Source: Acidaminococcus sp. (GTDB taxonomy: Bacteria; Bacillota; Negativicutes; Acidaminococcales; Acidaminococcaceae). From it: a stretch of 64,000 nt of DNA. Below, piece after piece: positions 18,961 to 28,334 of the stretch. The notes beneath the pieces are model-generated. The model did not search any database. It was not told the DNA's origin and saw nothing but the letters and a program-made list of their open reading frames with translations. The position numbers and the translations under genes were made by a program. The stretch lies in the NCBI GenBank assembly GCA_022482815.1, contig JAKVOM010000001.1, forward strand, positions 2,934,946 to 2,998,945, written 5' to 3'. The stretch's first letter is position 1, and each line of letters opens with the position of its first letter.

Positions 18961-19029
18961 AAATAAAGACAAAAAAAGGAAAAGTAAAATTCAGTTGTTT
19001 ATATTTGTTACGAGTGTAATGTTCTGTAG

Positions 19030-19290
19030 TGGGGAAAGTGGTGGTCAGTAAGTGATGAGTGGCCGCAATGAGGTCAGTACCCAGAAAAAGGAGCTATCTT
19101 CCACCGCAATCGTCAGCGCTTCCTACCGTCAGTGCTGACTGCGGTCCCCTTGAATTTCTATGCTAAAGTAGCCGTTCTATCGAAGCCAATTCCTGTTATC
19201 CGACTGAATACCCACCGCAAGCGGTCCCCCCTCTTATTTTTTATCAAAAAAACAAGAGGGCTGAGGGCTGGTGCAGCCACTTTTGATTCT
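19030..19290. repeat. Intergenic mosaic repeat block 2
   Basis: Contains the GTCAGTGCTGACTGCGG module (about 19115-19145) and the CCAATTCCTGTTATCCG...CCACCGCAAGCGG module (about 19180-19290) in the same order as at 2700-2935. No gene seen. Confidence 0.75.
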
Positions 19291-19314
19291 ACAAAAGCGA
19301 AGCGTCGGTGAAAA

Positions 19315-19362
19315 GAAAAAGGGGTTGTGAAAGATAAATATTTCCCCCACACCCCCTTTTTT
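19315..19362 (-). terminator. Terminator of the iron alcohol dehydrogenase gene
   Basis: On the minus strand AAAAAAGGGGGTGTG pairs with CACAACCCCTTTTT, immediately after the TAA at 19365. Confidence 0.85.
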
Positions 19363-19364
19363 GA

Positions 19365-20552
19365 TTATTTTTCTGCAGCGGCTTTATAAATGGCATACAT
19401 ATCCGCTTCGTGCAGCACTTTGGCAGACCCCAGATGATCATGGGCCGTCACACTGCAGCGGTGTGCCAGTTCGCGCAGCTGCTCTTCCGTCGGATGAATG
19501 CCGAGTTCATGGAAATTCAGCGGCATATCCATCGATTTAAAGAAATCTTCCATGGCACTGATGCCTTTAAGGGCAATCTCTTCATCCGTGCCATTTTCCG
19601 GAACGTCCATCACTTTCAGAGCAAAACGCTTAAAGCGCGGCAGACAGTCTTTGTAGACGTAACGGGCCCAGCTGCCCCACAGAGAAGTCAGGCCGGCGCC
19701 GTGCGCCACATCAAAAAGTCCGCTCACTTCATGTTCCAGGCGATGCGTCGCAAAATCCCGATTCGTATGGCCGCAGCCCGTAAGGTCATTATGGGACAAA
19801 CTGCCGGCCCACATGACTTCAGCACGGGCATCGTAATCGTCAGGATGTTCCTTCAAAATATGGCTTTCCTTCATGACAGTCCTCAGCAGTGCCTCTGCAA
19901 TCGAATCAGTCAGTTCCATTTGCCCGCCGTTGGTAAAATACCGTTCCAGCGTATGCATAATAATATCGCAGCAGCCGCAGGCCGTCTGATAAGCCGGCAG
20001 CGTCATCGTCAGTTCCGGGTTCATCACAGCAAACACAGGACGCCCCAGATCATTGTTATAGCTTCGTTTATCCAGAGTCTTGTCGTTAGTGATTACAGAG
20101 GAATCACTCATTTCACTGCCCGTTGCCGCAATAGTCAGCACCACACCGACCGGCAGGCAGGCCTTGGCCTTCCGTTTGAAATCATAAAAATCCCATACGT
20201 CGCCTGCATTGGCAAGGCCATAGCCGATAGCCTTGGAAGCATCAATGACACTGCCGCCGCCCACGGCAAGCAGCATCTCTATACCTTCAGCCCGGCCTTT
20301 TTCAATGCCTTTATACACAAAGGAAAGACGCGGATTCGGCGTTACTCCGCCTAGTTCCGTGTACTCAATTCCGGACGCGTCAAGCGACGCCCTCACGCGG
20401 TCCACGAGGCCGCTCCGGATGGCGCTGCCGCCTCCGTAAATAATCATCACCTTATGGATGCCCAATGCCTTAACGAGTTCCCCGGTGCGTTTTTCCGTAT
20501 CGCGTCCGAAGACCACCCGTGTCGGGGTATGAAATTCAAAGTTCTCTACCAT
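19365..20552 (-). CDS. Iron-containing alcohol dehydrogenase (BDH-like)
   Basis: 395 aa type III (group III) alcohol dehydrogenase. The NAD(P)-binding motif is in LLAVGGGSVIDASKAIGYG; iron-ligand regions are DIIMHTLERYF, GHTNRDFATHRLEHEV and VAHGAGL. The start MVENFEFHTPT at 20552 is preferred to a site 48 bases upstream because of its AAGGAG. Relatives reduce butyraldehyde or other aldehydes with NAD(P)H; the exact substrate cannot be read from sequence. It lies 80 bp downstream of ugd, with a GAGGCGC-T-GCGCCTC hairpin in the gap. Confidence 0.92.
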   Translation of the reverse strand: MVENFEFHTPTRVVFGRDTEKRTGELVKALGIHKVMIIYGGGSAIRSGLVDRVRASLDASGIEYTELGGVTPNPRLSFVYKGIEKGRAEGIEMLLAVGGGSVIDASKAIGYGLANAGDVWDFYDFKRKAKACLPVGVVLTIAATGSEMSDSSVITNDKTLDKRSYNNDLGRPVFAVMNPELTMTLPAYQTACGCCDIIMHTLERYFTNGGQMELTDSIAEALLRTVMKESHILKEHPDDYDARAEVMWAGSLSHNDLTGCGHTNRDFATHRLEHEVSGLFDVAHGAGLTSLWGSWARYVYKDCLPRFKRFALKVMDVPENGTDEEIALKGISAMEDFFKSMDMPLNFHELGIHPTEEQLRELAHRCSVTAHDHLGSAKVLHEADMYAIYKAAAEK

Positions 20553-20632
20553 GGTTTTCTTCTCCTTTGCGCTTTGGACAGTCGCTAGCTGCCGCTGCAT
20601 TTAATGAGGCGCAGCGCCTCGGCACCTTTCTC

Positions 20633-21865
20633 TTAATCCCGCTGGAAGAGGTCACGCGTATAGACTTTATCCTTCACATCATCCAGTACGTGTTCGAAGC
20701 GGTTGGCAATAATCACTTTGCTCCGCTTCTTGAATTCTGCCAAATCGTTGACAACAAGGCTGTTATAGAACCTGCTTCCGTCAGGAAGTGTAGGTTCATA
20801 GACAATGACCGGCACACCCTTTGCCTTGATACGTTTCATGATGCCCTGGATAGAGCTCTGCCGGAAGTTATCGCTGTGAGATTTCATGGTCAGTCGAAAG
20901 ACTCCGACGATATTGTCGCGGCTGTCCTTCATGGGGTCGTACCCAGCCTTTTTGAGTACCTGACTGGCGACATGATCCTTACGGGTCCTGTTCGAACGAA
21001 CGATAGCTTCAATCAAGTTCTCCGGTACTTCGGAATAATTAGCGAGGAGCTGCTTTGTATCCTTGGGCAGACAATATCCGCCATACCCGAAAGACGGGTT
21101 ATTGTAGTGCGTCCCGATACGCGGGTCAAGGCATACGCCTTCGATAATAGACCGCGTATCAAGGCCTTTTAATTCGGCGTACGTATCGAGCTCGTTGAAG
21201 TAAGCAACACGCAGTGCCAGATAGGTATTGGCAAAAAGTTTGACCGCTTCGGCTTCGGTCGTACCCATAATACGAACAGGCACATCCTGCTTGATAGCCC
21301 CTTCCTGCAGCAGTGAGGCAAACAGCTCTGCATCGGCTTTTCGTTCGGCGTTATTCATATTGGTACCAACAATAATCCGGCTGGGATACAGGTTGTCATA
21401 AAGGGCTTTGCCTTCCCGCAGGAATTCCGGGCTGAAGAGAATGCGCTCGTAACCGGTCTTTTCCCGCAGCTGGCGGGTGTATCCTACAGGCACCGTGGAT
21501 TTAATGATGATGAGTGCCTTGTCATTATACTTTCTGACCAGATCCACAACTGTTTCGACGGCTGACGTATCAAAGAAATTCCGTTCGGAATCATAGTCCG
21601 TCGGCACGGCAATCACAACGATATCTGCCTTGCCGTATGCTTCGGCGGCATCCGTGGTAGCCGTCAGCTTCAGCGGTTTTTCAGCCAGATAGTCTTCGAT
21701 TTCCTTATCGACAATGGGCGAAACATGATGATTAATCTTGTCGACTTTTTCAGGATTGATGTCGACAGCATATACAGGATGATGCTGTGCCAGGATAATG
21801 GACACGGATAATCCTACGTAGCCCGTTCCTGCCACTGCGATTGTTATTTTCTCTTTATCTTTCAT
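20633..21865 (-). CDS. ugd: UDP-glucose 6-dehydrogenase family protein
   Basis: 410 aa. Rossmann motif [16 protein letters not shown] at the N terminus, [19 protein letters not shown], and the catalytic Cys in [12 protein letters not shown] near residue 263. It oxidises a UDP-sugar (probably UDP-glucose) to the uronate in two NAD-dependent steps, for capsule or exopolysaccharide. ATG preceded by GGGGG. Neighbouring WbaP-like transferase supports a surface-polysaccharide role. Related UDP-sugar dehydrogenases cannot be excluded. Confidence 0.93.
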   Translation of the reverse strand: MKDKEKITIAVAGTGYVGLSVSIILAQHHPVYAVDINPEKVDKINHHVSPIVDKEIEDYLAEKPLKLTATTDAAEAYGKADIVVIAVPTDYDSERNFFDTSAVETVVDLVRKYNDKALIIIKSTVPVGYTRQLREKTGYERILFSPEFLREGKALYDNLYPSRIIVGTNMNNAERKADAELFASLLQEGAIKQDVPVRIMGTTEAEAVKLFANTYLALRVAYFNELDTYAELKGLDTRSIIEGVCLDPRIGTHYNNPSFGYGGYCLPKDTKQLLANYSEVPENLIEAIVRSNRTRKDHVASQVLKKAGYDPMKDSRDNIVGVFRLTMKSHSDNFRQSSIQGIMKRIKAKGVPVIVYEPTLPDGSRFYNSLVVNDLAEFKKRSKVIIANRFEHVLDDVKDKVYTRDLFQRD

Positions 21866-21884
21866 GATTCTGTTCCCCCACTAT

Positions 21885-22300
21885 AATAAAAAGCCTGATA
21901 AAAGACAGATCATCAATCAGATTGAACTGTTACTGTCTTATAGTATAACAAAAAACGACATCCGTTCACAGGATACAGGATATCGTAAAAAAAGTGAACA
22001 AAGGAGCCAGGAGCCGGAGGCAATACGAAAACAGCCGCCAGCGGCAAGCCTCCGGCAATCAGCAGCCAAAGCAGCACGATTCCACAGCTTGGCAGCCTCA
22101 GAAAGAGTAACCCGTAAGAGCTGCCAAAGCAGCACGTTTTCACAGTCTGGCAGCTTTGAAGCCAGTGGCCGGCAGCCGGCGGCTGACAATCAGCCACCGC
22201 AGCATAAAAGCCGGCAGTCAGCAGTCAATAAGCAAATTCACACAGCCGGTCAGCCCCTTTTTCCCAAGTGTATGGGAAATGAGGCTGAAGCTGTAAATTC
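21885..22300. repeat. Repeat-rich gap between ugd and the sugar transferase
   Basis: Contains a local near-direct duplication: AAAGCAGCACG-TT-CACAG-TTGGCAGC at about 22068-22097 and again at about 22122-22157, then GCCGGCAG/CAGCCGG-type short repeats to 22250. Open frames here are low-complexity and unconvincing. A possible minus-strand promoter for ugd (TATACT near 21935) lies in it. Confidence 0.55.
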
Positions 22301-22301
22301 A

Positions 22302-23762
22302 TCAGTAAGCGCCCTTATGATGTAAAACGACACTGAATGTCTTCCACAATAAAGACAAATCCAGCCAGACGGACCAGTTCCTGACATACCAGGAATCCAT
22401 CTGCACACGTTCTTCATACGTCGTGTCGCTGCGGCCATTTACCTGCCACATGCCTGTAATGCCAGGGCGAACCATATAAAAATCGGCAATGTAGTTGCCG
22501 TAGCGGGGAATTTCCGCCGTTACAATGGGGCGCGGCCCGACAAGACTCATTTCCCCCTTGAGCACGTTAAAGAGCTGCGGCAGCTCGTCAAGACTCGTTC
22601 TGCGCAGAACGCGGCCTACCCGCGTCACACGGGGATCATCCTTGAGTTTGAAATCCCGTTCCCATTCCTCCCGGGCTTCCGGATTGGCGGCCAGATATTC
22701 CTTTAATTTAACGTCAGCATCGACGCACATGGTCCTGAACTTATAGCAGGGAAATTCCTTGCCGTTTTGACCGATACGCCTGTGCGCAAAAATAATCGGT
22801 CCCGGCGAATCAAGACGAATCAAAATCGCAAGCAGCAATAAAATCGGGCTGATACAGATCACACCTATGGTCGTCAGCACCATATCAAAGATATACTTGG
22901 CAATTTTGTTATAACGGCGAGCCAGATTATTGCGAAGTCCCATTAAAAGGAGACGCTCATTAAACATACTTTCTACGGTAACGCCGTTCACAGGAAGACC
23001 GATGAGGTCCGGGACAAACGCCAGATTGCGGACAAGCGGCTGAATCCGGTAAATCAAGGAATCCAGCTTGTCCGGCGTCAGACCGGGTGTGGCAATAATG
23101 ACATCGTTGACCCGCGTATCGGCAATTACCTGCTCGATATTGTCAAAGGTGCCCAGATAGGGCAGCTCACCGACGTATTCTTTCCGTTCTCCGGCATCAT
23201 CGACGTATCCGACAAAATGGAAGTTCAGACCAATATCTTCCCTTACGCCGCGCAGCAGAAGCTGAGCAGTCTTGCCGGCACCCACAAGCAGCACCGGATA
23301 ATTTCCAACGCCCGCCCAGTTAAGGATTTTAGCGATAATAACACGGGACAGACAGAGGAACAAGAAGGCGAAAAAGGCCAGAAAGACGATAAAAAGACGT
23401 GATGTCGAATTAGCAATATGGGTTGCGTACACAAGAAAGACAATCAGGATCATCGCATAGACGGAACTCCAGAAAATCCGTTCCATCTTGATCCAGATTC
23501 CCATCGGTTTCTGGTAAACGCCGGAATGACGCAAAAACGCGATGAAAATCAAAGGAAATGCCAGGTACTGATTCGCCCATGCAATGTGAAGTGAAGTGTT
23601 TCCCGTCAGACAATTCCGAAGCACAATGGAAATATGTTCTGCCAACAGAATAAAAAGCCAGTCGGTAATCATGTAGATAGCCGGCAGAAAATAACTCATA
23701 TGATGTTCGATAAATCGCTTTTGATGATGCAGCGATGATCTGTTCGATATGTCAGATTGCAT
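22302..23762 (-). CDS. Undecaprenyl-phosphate sugar-1-phosphate transferase (WbaP-like)
   Basis: 486 aa. N-terminal half with several membrane helices and a CoA-binding-like domain (NYPVLLVGAGKTAQLLLRG), then one membrane segment (FDMVLTTIGVICISPILLL) and the catalytic bacterial sugar-transferase domain: CYKFRTM, RRTSLDELPQL, LVGPRPI, VRPGITGMWQVNGR, ending KGAY. This is the priming enzyme that loads the first sugar onto the lipid carrier for exopolysaccharide or O-antigen. The donor sugar is not certain. AGGAG lies 9 nt before ATG, and a near-consensus promoter sits about 75 bp upstream. No other glycosyltransferase is nearby. Confidence 0.93.
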   Translation of the reverse strand: MQSDISNRSSLHHQKRFIEHHMSYFLPAIYMITDWLFILLAEHISIVLRNCLTGNTSLHIAWANQYLAFPLIFIAFLRHSGVYQKPMGIWIKMERIFWSSVYAMILIVFLVYATHIANSTSRLFIVFLAFFAFLFLCLSRVIIAKILNWAGVGNYPVLLVGAGKTAQLLLRGVREDIGLNFHFVGYVDDAGERKEYVGELPYLGTFDNIEQVIADTRVNDVIIATPGLTPDKLDSLIYRIQPLVRNLAFVPDLIGLPVNGVTVESMFNERLLLMGLRNNLARRYNKIAKYIFDMVLTTIGVICISPILLLLAILIRLDSPGPIIFAHRRIGQNGKEFPCYKFRTMCVDADVKLKEYLAANPEAREEWERDFKLKDDPRVTRVGRVLRRTSLDELPQLFNVLKGEMSLVGPRPIVTAEIPRYGNYIADFYMVRPGITGMWQVNGRSDTTYEERVQMDSWYVRNWSVWLDLSLLWKTFSVVLHHKGAY

Positions 23763-23835
23763 AAATAAACGCTCCTTGATGCAACGTAAGATAGATGGGT
23801 AGACTCAGCAGCTGAATGACAAGTCAATTATTGAT

Positions 23836-23864
23836 ATTATACATAATCTTATGGTCAGAAACAA
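23836..23864 (-). promoter_or_regulatory. Promoter of the sugar transferase gene
   Basis: TTGTTT (23859-23864), 17-nt spacer and TATAAT (23836-23841), read on the minus strand. Confidence 0.7.
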
Positions 23865-23899
23865 TGAAAAAAGAAGGAACAAAATAGAAAAAACGGGAA

Positions 23900-24140
23900 A
23901 GGCGATTAAAAGCGGCGGCGCTTCGCGCGAAAAGAAAGCTGTGACGCTGTGGCCGCCTTCGGCGGCGAAGAAGAAAAAACAGTGGGTAGTGGATGGTGGT
24001 TAGTACAATCGTGCGGGCAGCTGCCTTGGCGGATTCTTGAGGAAGAAAGGACCTGGCAGTTAGTCACAGCCTTCGGCAGAGTGGTCCATCACCCATCGCA
24101 AAGCAGGCTGCGTTTTTTCGTCCCAGCCGCTCGATAAAAT
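23900..24140 (+). repeat. Intergenic mosaic repeat block 3
   Basis: Contains GGCGCTTCGCGCGAAAAGAAAGCTGTGACGCTGTGGCCG-type sequence (also 47150 and 49985) and a long copy of the AGTACAATCGTGCGGGCAGC...CGGATTCTTGAG module ending CCTTCGGCAGAGTGGTCCATCACC. No gene. Confidence 0.78.
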
Positions 24141-24145
24141 CTTTT

Positions 24146-25171
24146 CTATTTTTTCTCCGGTAATTCCTTATACGTTTCAATCTTGCTTCCATCACTAAAG
24201 ACAACTTTGGTGATTTTTCCTTCCCACGTCAGGTTTTTAGCCTGCATAACGGTAAGATCAGACTGCACGAAGGGGCTGAGCTCACGGGCCATATCCCATT
24301 TTACCGTCCCATTCGTCAGGCCCTCCATATGCTGCTCAAAGGAGGCCGCCACCGAAACACCCTCAGGGGTACTGGCCTTGACGTATCCGTCAATTTCTAC
24401 GACCGGCTTATCACTTTTGACAGTACCGGAGATGGCAAACCGCAGCTGCTGCGTAATTCCCAGTGCATCCGCCGGCTCAACCCGTCCGTTCAGGCTGTCG
24501 ATTTTGACGAGCTGAGACAGTTGATCTTCAATCGGTGCATTAAGGGAGGCCAGCGCCGTCTGTTCGGCTTCATGCCACTGCCTCATAAAATCACCGGCAT
24601 TCTCCCAGGAGACGGCTTTCCAGAAACCATCATCATTTTTCTTCATACGGATGACAATGGGAAAATCAGCGCCCACACGATCATCATGGATGGAGGTAGT
24701 CACAGTGGCGCCGTCGGCATCTTCTTTGGTTTCGAGTTTCCCCGTAAGGTGTGCCAGGCCGCCCAGCATCCGGTAAGGAATCGGATTGACGAGTGAGCCT
24801 TCCTGCTTGGGAACCACAGCTTCATTCACACTGCCCTGCTCCACATAGGTGCGCACCAGGTAATTCAAACTGTCAATGATGCGTGGTTTCAGCGAATCGG
24901 CCATCTGCAGGGCCACGCCCTGCATGGCCGGCGAAAAATCAGATTCACGCAGCGTCTCTTTGATGGCATCATAATAAAAATGATCCAGCACACTTGCCGT
25001 ATCCACGTACTTTTGAAAAGTATCCCAGTCATGTTTCTCCACAGCTTCGGCAGCCATCGTCAGGGAATAAGCCGGCGATTTGCGATAATGCAGGTACCAG
25101 CCGCCCAAAGCGCAGCAAATCACTACCACGACTGCCGCCACAATGGCGACTGCTTTCTTTCCTTTTGTCAT
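24146..25171 (-). CDS. Membrane-anchored DUF2939 protein
   Basis: 341 aa. A short basic N terminus and one hydrophobic helix (VAIVAAVVVVICCALGGWYL, residues about 7-27) anchor an extracytoplasmic domain. SPAYSLTMAAEAVEKHDW resembles the start of DUF2939, a domain of unknown function that begins right after a membrane helix. The start is the ATG at 25171 (AGGAGGG directly upstream) rather than TTG at 25186. It is 94 bp from the tsaD stop and may be read through from that operon. Function unknown. Confidence 0.8.
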   Translation of the reverse strand: MTKGKKAVAIVAAVVVVICCALGGWYLHYRKSPAYSLTMAAEAVEKHDWDTFQKYVDTASVLDHFYYDAIKETLRESDFSPAMQGVALQMADSLKPRIIDSLNYLVRTYVEQGSVNEAVVPKQEGSLVNPIPYRMLGGLAHLTGKLETKEDADGATVTTSIHDDRVGADFPIVIRMKKNDDGFWKAVSWENAGDFMRQWHEAEQTALASLNAPIEDQLSQLVKIDSLNGRVEPADALGITQQLRFAISGTVKSDKPVVEIDGYVKASTPEGVSVAASFEQHMEGLTNGTVKWDMARELSPFVQSDLTVMQAKNLTWEGKITKVVFSDGSKIETYKELPEKK

Positions 25172-25265
25172 ATGTCCCTCCTGCAAGAAAAAGAGTTCCT
25201 TCCCTTTTCAGAAGGAACTCCGAATTGATATGTGTTCTTCCCGATTTCTCCGAAAAACCACTTAC

Positions 25266-26285
25266 TTATTGAACCCCCAATTTCAAGTTCGGGTCGGCAT
25301 TCAGCGTAAGCTCGGCAAAATCATGGTTGAGGTACTGATAGTACCCGCGCACAGCGACCATCACCGCATTATCCGTGCAAAGAATCGGCGTCGGATGAAC
25401 AAGCTCCGCGCCCACGGCCTTCGCTCCTTCTGCCAGTGCTTCCTGCAGCCGCTTATTGGCAGAAACACCGCCGGCAAGAACAATTTTCTTAAGGCCCGTT
25501 GTCTTAAGCGCCTCTTTGCACTTGGTCACGAGCACATCTACGATGGCCTGCTGGAACGAAGCGGCGACATCGGCCCGATTCAGCTCAGCACCGCGCTGCT
25601 CTTCCGTGTGAACATAATTGATGACGGCAGATTTGAGCCCGCTGAAGCTGAAGTCAAAGCTATCAGGCAAGAGCGGACGCGGAAAATCAATAGCCTGTGC
25701 ATTCCCGTTAAGAGCCAGCTTTTCGATTTCAGGTCCGCCCGGATACGGCAGTCCCATAAAGCGGGCAATCTTGTCAAAAGCCTCTCCCGCAGCATCATCC
25801 CGCGTCTGTCCAAGCGGACGGAACGTGTTGTAATCTTCTACCACAAGAAGTGAAGTATGCCCGCCTGAAACGACAAGCGCCAAGAATGGCGGCTTCAGCT
25901 CCTTATCGGCAAGAAAATTGGCAAACACGTGCCCTTCCAGGTGATTGACGCCGATAAGCGGCTTTCCCGTCCCGAAAGCAAGTCCCTTGGCGGCGCTCAG
26001 TCCTACAAGAAGCGCGCCCACAAGGCCGGGTCCATAGGTTACGGCAATGGCGTCGATATCATCCAGGGAAAGCTTGGCATCCTTCAACGCCTTGTCAATG
26101 ACGGGCATGACATGCTCGATATGTTTGCGTGATGCAATTTCCGGCACAACTCCGCCAAACTTACGGTGAATGGCAATCTGTGTGGAAACCACATTGGAAA
26201 GCACATCCGTCCCGTTTCTCACGACGGAAGCGGCCGTTTCATCACAGCTGCTTTCAATTCCCAAAATGTTGATTTCTTTTTCCAT
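25266..26285 (-). CDS. tsaD: tRNA N6-adenosine threonylcarbamoyltransferase TsaD
   Basis: 339 aa, the usual length. ILGIESSCDETAASVV at the N terminus, metal-binding HLEGH (about residue 113), VVSGGHTSL and VLAGGVSANKRLQ. It transfers threonylcarbamoyl from TC-AMP to A37 of ANN-decoding tRNAs, with TsaB and TsaE, both encoded just upstream. The ATG has AGGA upstream. The gap to rimI is 15 bp. Confidence 0.97.
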   Translation of the reverse strand: MEKEINILGIESSCDETAASVVRNGTDVLSNVVSTQIAIHRKFGGVVPEIASRKHIEHVMPVIDKALKDAKLSLDDIDAIAVTYGPGLVGALLVGLSAAKGLAFGTGKPLIGVNHLEGHVFANFLADKELKPPFLALVVSGGHTSLLVVEDYNTFRPLGQTRDDAAGEAFDKIARFMGLPYPGGPEIEKLALNGNAQAIDFPRPLLPDSFDFSFSGLKSAVINYVHTEEQRGAELNRADVAASFQQAIVDVLVTKCKEALKTTGLKKIVLAGGVSANKRLQEALAEGAKAVGAELVHPTPILCTDNAVMVAVRGYYQYLNHDFAELTLNADPNLKLGVQ

Positions 26286-26300
26286 AGTATCCTTTCGTTC

Positions 26301-26753
26301 TTAAAGGGAACAGCGCATCAAAATAGCGTTTTCCCCTGTATCTTCATAGTAATGAGGCCGCATCCCGCATTCCGTAAGTCCCAGATGAAGATAGGTGCGG
26401 CGTGCCGGCGTATTGTGTTCGCGTACTTCAAGCGTAAGTTCCGCAGCTCCCAGTGCCTTAGCCTTCTGCATGAGCGTTTCCATGAGATAAATTCCCAGTC
26501 CCTCGCCTCTCCGCGTGGGAGAAACGGCAAGGCGCATAATCTGCGCTTCTCCTGCGACCAGCCAGAAACCACCGTAGGCAAAAGGCACATCTTCTTCCAA
26601 AAGAGCATAATAATGAGCCAGGCGTCCATGGAGCTCTTCCTGCCATACTGCTTTCGACCAGACTGTGGGAAAACTTGCTTCATCCATCGGCAGCAGCCAG
26701 GGAAGGTCACTTTCCGTCAGCGTCCGGACTGTTTTGGATGTCTCTTTTCCCAT
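26301..26753 (-). CDS. rimI: Ribosomal-protein-alanine N-acetyltransferase RimI
   Basis: 150-aa GNAT protein. MRLAVSPTRRGEGLGIYLME contains the acetyl-CoA-binding R/Q-x-x-G-x-G/A loop (RRGEGLG), and LEVREHNTPARRTYLHLG is the typical RimI C-terminal motif. Its start lies inside tsaB (37-nt overlap), indicating coupled translation. Position between tsaB and tsaD is the standard bacterial arrangement. Confidence 0.93.
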   Translation of the reverse strand: MGKETSKTVRTLTESDLPWLLPMDEASFPTVWSKAVWQEELHGRLAHYYALLEEDVPFAYGGFWLVAGEAQIMRLAVSPTRRGEGLGIYLMETLMQKAKALGAAELTLEVREHNTPARRTYLHLGLTECGMRPHYYEDTGENAILMRCSL

Positions 26754-27418
26754 AATTCCTCTGCCTCGCTGCGCCGGATATAATACGGTTCCATTCCGAA
26801 ATAATCATGCAGGTCCCCTGCTTCATAAGACTGAGAAGCAAGAATAGCAGCCGAACTGCCGCGCGGCATGCGGGCACTTTCCGGAGCCATCGCCACAAGC
26901 AGTCCTTCATGTTTCGGTACGCGCTGGCATTCGCCCATGAGGATGGAAGGCCACGGCTTCTTTTCAAGTTCCGCAATGAGCGTCTTCCCCGGTACAATGC
27001 TGACCGGTGCCGCTTCTTCAAGTCTTCCGTTCTCCCACAAATATTGCCCCAGATACAGGTTTCCCTTCTGCGCGTCTAGCACCGGTGCGAGCAGCACCCC
27101 GGCAACCGGCAGATTGTAGGCAATGACCTTGAGTGTATCCACCGCACGCAGAGGAATGTTCAGACTGTATGCCAATGCTTCAGCAGTGGCCATACCGATG
27201 CGCAGGCCTGTGAAGGAACCCGGTCCGCGGCTTACGGCGATCAGTTCCAAATCCTTTTTATCCACCCGGGACAACTTCAGCAGCGTATCCAGCTGCGGCA
27301 CCAGCCCTTCCGAATGGGTGAGCCCCACATTGATTTCCAGGGAGCCCAATATTTTTTCTCCGTCGCAGACTGCCACGGAACATACTTTTGTTGATGTATC
27401 AATCCCTAATGTCAGCAC
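26717..27418 (-). CDS. tsaB: TsaB, t6A biosynthesis partner of TsaD
   Basis: 233 aa. ASKHA-fold pseudo-kinase: LTLGIDTSTKVCSVAV, SRGPGSFTGLRIGMATAEALAYS and VLDAQKGNLYLG. The GTG at 27418 is chosen over an ATG 21 bases upstream because homologues begin at this LTLGIDTS segment; it overlaps the tsaE stop (GTGCTGA). TsaB dimerises with TsaD and is needed for t6A formation. Confidence 0.94.
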   Translation of the reverse strand: MLTLGIDTSTKVCSVAVCDGEKILGSLEINVGLTHSEGLVPQLDTLLKLSRVDKKDLELIAVSRGPGSFTGLRIGMATAEALAYSLNIPLRAVDTLKVIAYNLPVAGVLLAPVLDAQKGNLYLGQYLWENGRLEEAAPVSIVPGKTLIAELEKKPWPSILMGECQRVPKHEGLLVAMAPESARMPRGSSAAILASQSYEAGDLHDYFGMEPYYIRRSEAEELWEKRHPKQSGR

Positions 27419-27876
27419 TCTTTCTGCACCTTTCTGCATAGTTCTTCATAATGACTGCCGTGAGGAATAAACGTCATCTTGCGTCCGTCCCCCACTCTCT
27501 CGATTTTGATTTCCAGAGATTCTTCCGGCATATATTCCGTAAAAAGTTCTGCCCACTCGATAAACGTAATCCCATCATGGCCGGCATATTCCGAAAAACC
27601 GATATCTTCCAGTTCCTCGGGCCAGTTGATGCGGTACAAATCGAAATGTTTGATTTCGACTCCTTGGCCATGATACATATTAAGCAGGGAAAACGTCGGA
27701 GACGTCACTTCCTTCGGGTCGATTCCCAACGCGGAAGCGGCTGCTATCACAAGTGAAGTCTTACCGGTTCCCAGGTCGCCGTTCAAAAGAACCACGTCAC
27801 CGTCTGAAAGAACACCGGCAAGCACTTTTCCCACTCGTGCCGTATCCGCTTCGGTCGGACAGTTAATCGTAAACAT
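27412..27876 (-). CDS. tsaE: TsaE ATPase of the t6A system
   Basis: 154 aa. Walker A LNGDLGTGKTSL (about residues 32-43), SPTFSLLNMYHG and HFDLYRI signatures. First gene of tsaE-tsaB-rimI-tsaD, with overlapping or closely packed cistrons. GGAGG precedes the ATG. An extended -10 (TGGTATAAT) lies about 30 bp upstream. Confidence 0.95.
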   Translation of the reverse strand: MFTINCPTEADTARVGKVLAGVLSDGDVVLLNGDLGTGKTSLVIAAASALGIDPKEVTSPTFSLLNMYHGQGVEIKHFDLYRINWPEELEDIGFSEYAGHDGITFIEWAELFTEYMPEESLEIKIERVGDGRKMTFIPHGSHYEELCRKVQKEC

Positions 27877-27905
27877 TACTGTTACCTCCAGTCCATTGAA
27901 AATTT

Positions 27906-27914
27906 ATTATACCA
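27906..27914 (-). promoter_or_regulatory. Extended -10 promoter of the tsaE operon
   Basis: TGGTATAAT on the minus strand, TATAAT at 27906-27911. No good -35, as common for extended -10 promoters. Confidence 0.6.
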
Positions 27915-27939
27915 CAGGAAGGAAATTGATAGAAGGGAT

Positions 27940-28285
27940 GAGAGTGGTGAGTGGTTAGTTCATAGTGGTTAGTACACCCGTACGGGCAAATAGTCGGGTA
28001 AAATCCCAAGGCAGACAGCCGTTAGCAGTTGGCAGATAGCAGCAGATAGCGGAGAGGCGATAAAAAGACGCTTTCGGCCTTTAGTTTCAAGCATTTAGCC
28101 TCCGTTCTGAATTCAAGAAACTGTTTTTATAATTTCAAAGCCAAATTGCCATGGCAATTTGGCCTCCACGGGCGGACAACGGGCTGCGGGCGGCGGAAAG
28201 CGATTTTTAGGCTACCATCCACTGCAAAGCGGTTCCCCTTCCTCCGTCGCCGCATAGCGGCGAGGAAGAAGGTCCCAAGAAAAGG
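27940..28285 (+). repeat. Intergenic mosaic repeat block 4
   Basis: AGTGGTTAGTACACCCGTACGGGCA module with a CAGATAGCAGCAGATAGCGG tail, followed by the AAATTGCC-atgg-CAATTTGGCCTCCACGGGCGG module (palindromic arm, about 28140-28180) and a CCACTGCAAAGCGGTTCCCC segment. No gene. Confidence 0.75.
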
Positions 28286-28290
28286 CACAC

Positions 28291-28325
28291 AAAAAAACCG
28301 CCTGCCAGATGGCAGACGGTTTTTA
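28291..28325 (-). terminator. Terminator of pckA
   Basis: On the minus strand AAAACCGTCTGCC-atct-GGCAGGCGGTTTTTTT follows the pckA stop by about 10 bp. Confidence 0.93.
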
Positions 28326-28334
28326 ACACTCAAA

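Noticed and set aside
22250-22438. Small frames in the ugd/sugar-transferase gap and the end of wbaP
   Set aside because: Low-complexity Ala/Ser/Gln translation of short DNA repeats, or shadows of the transferase gene.
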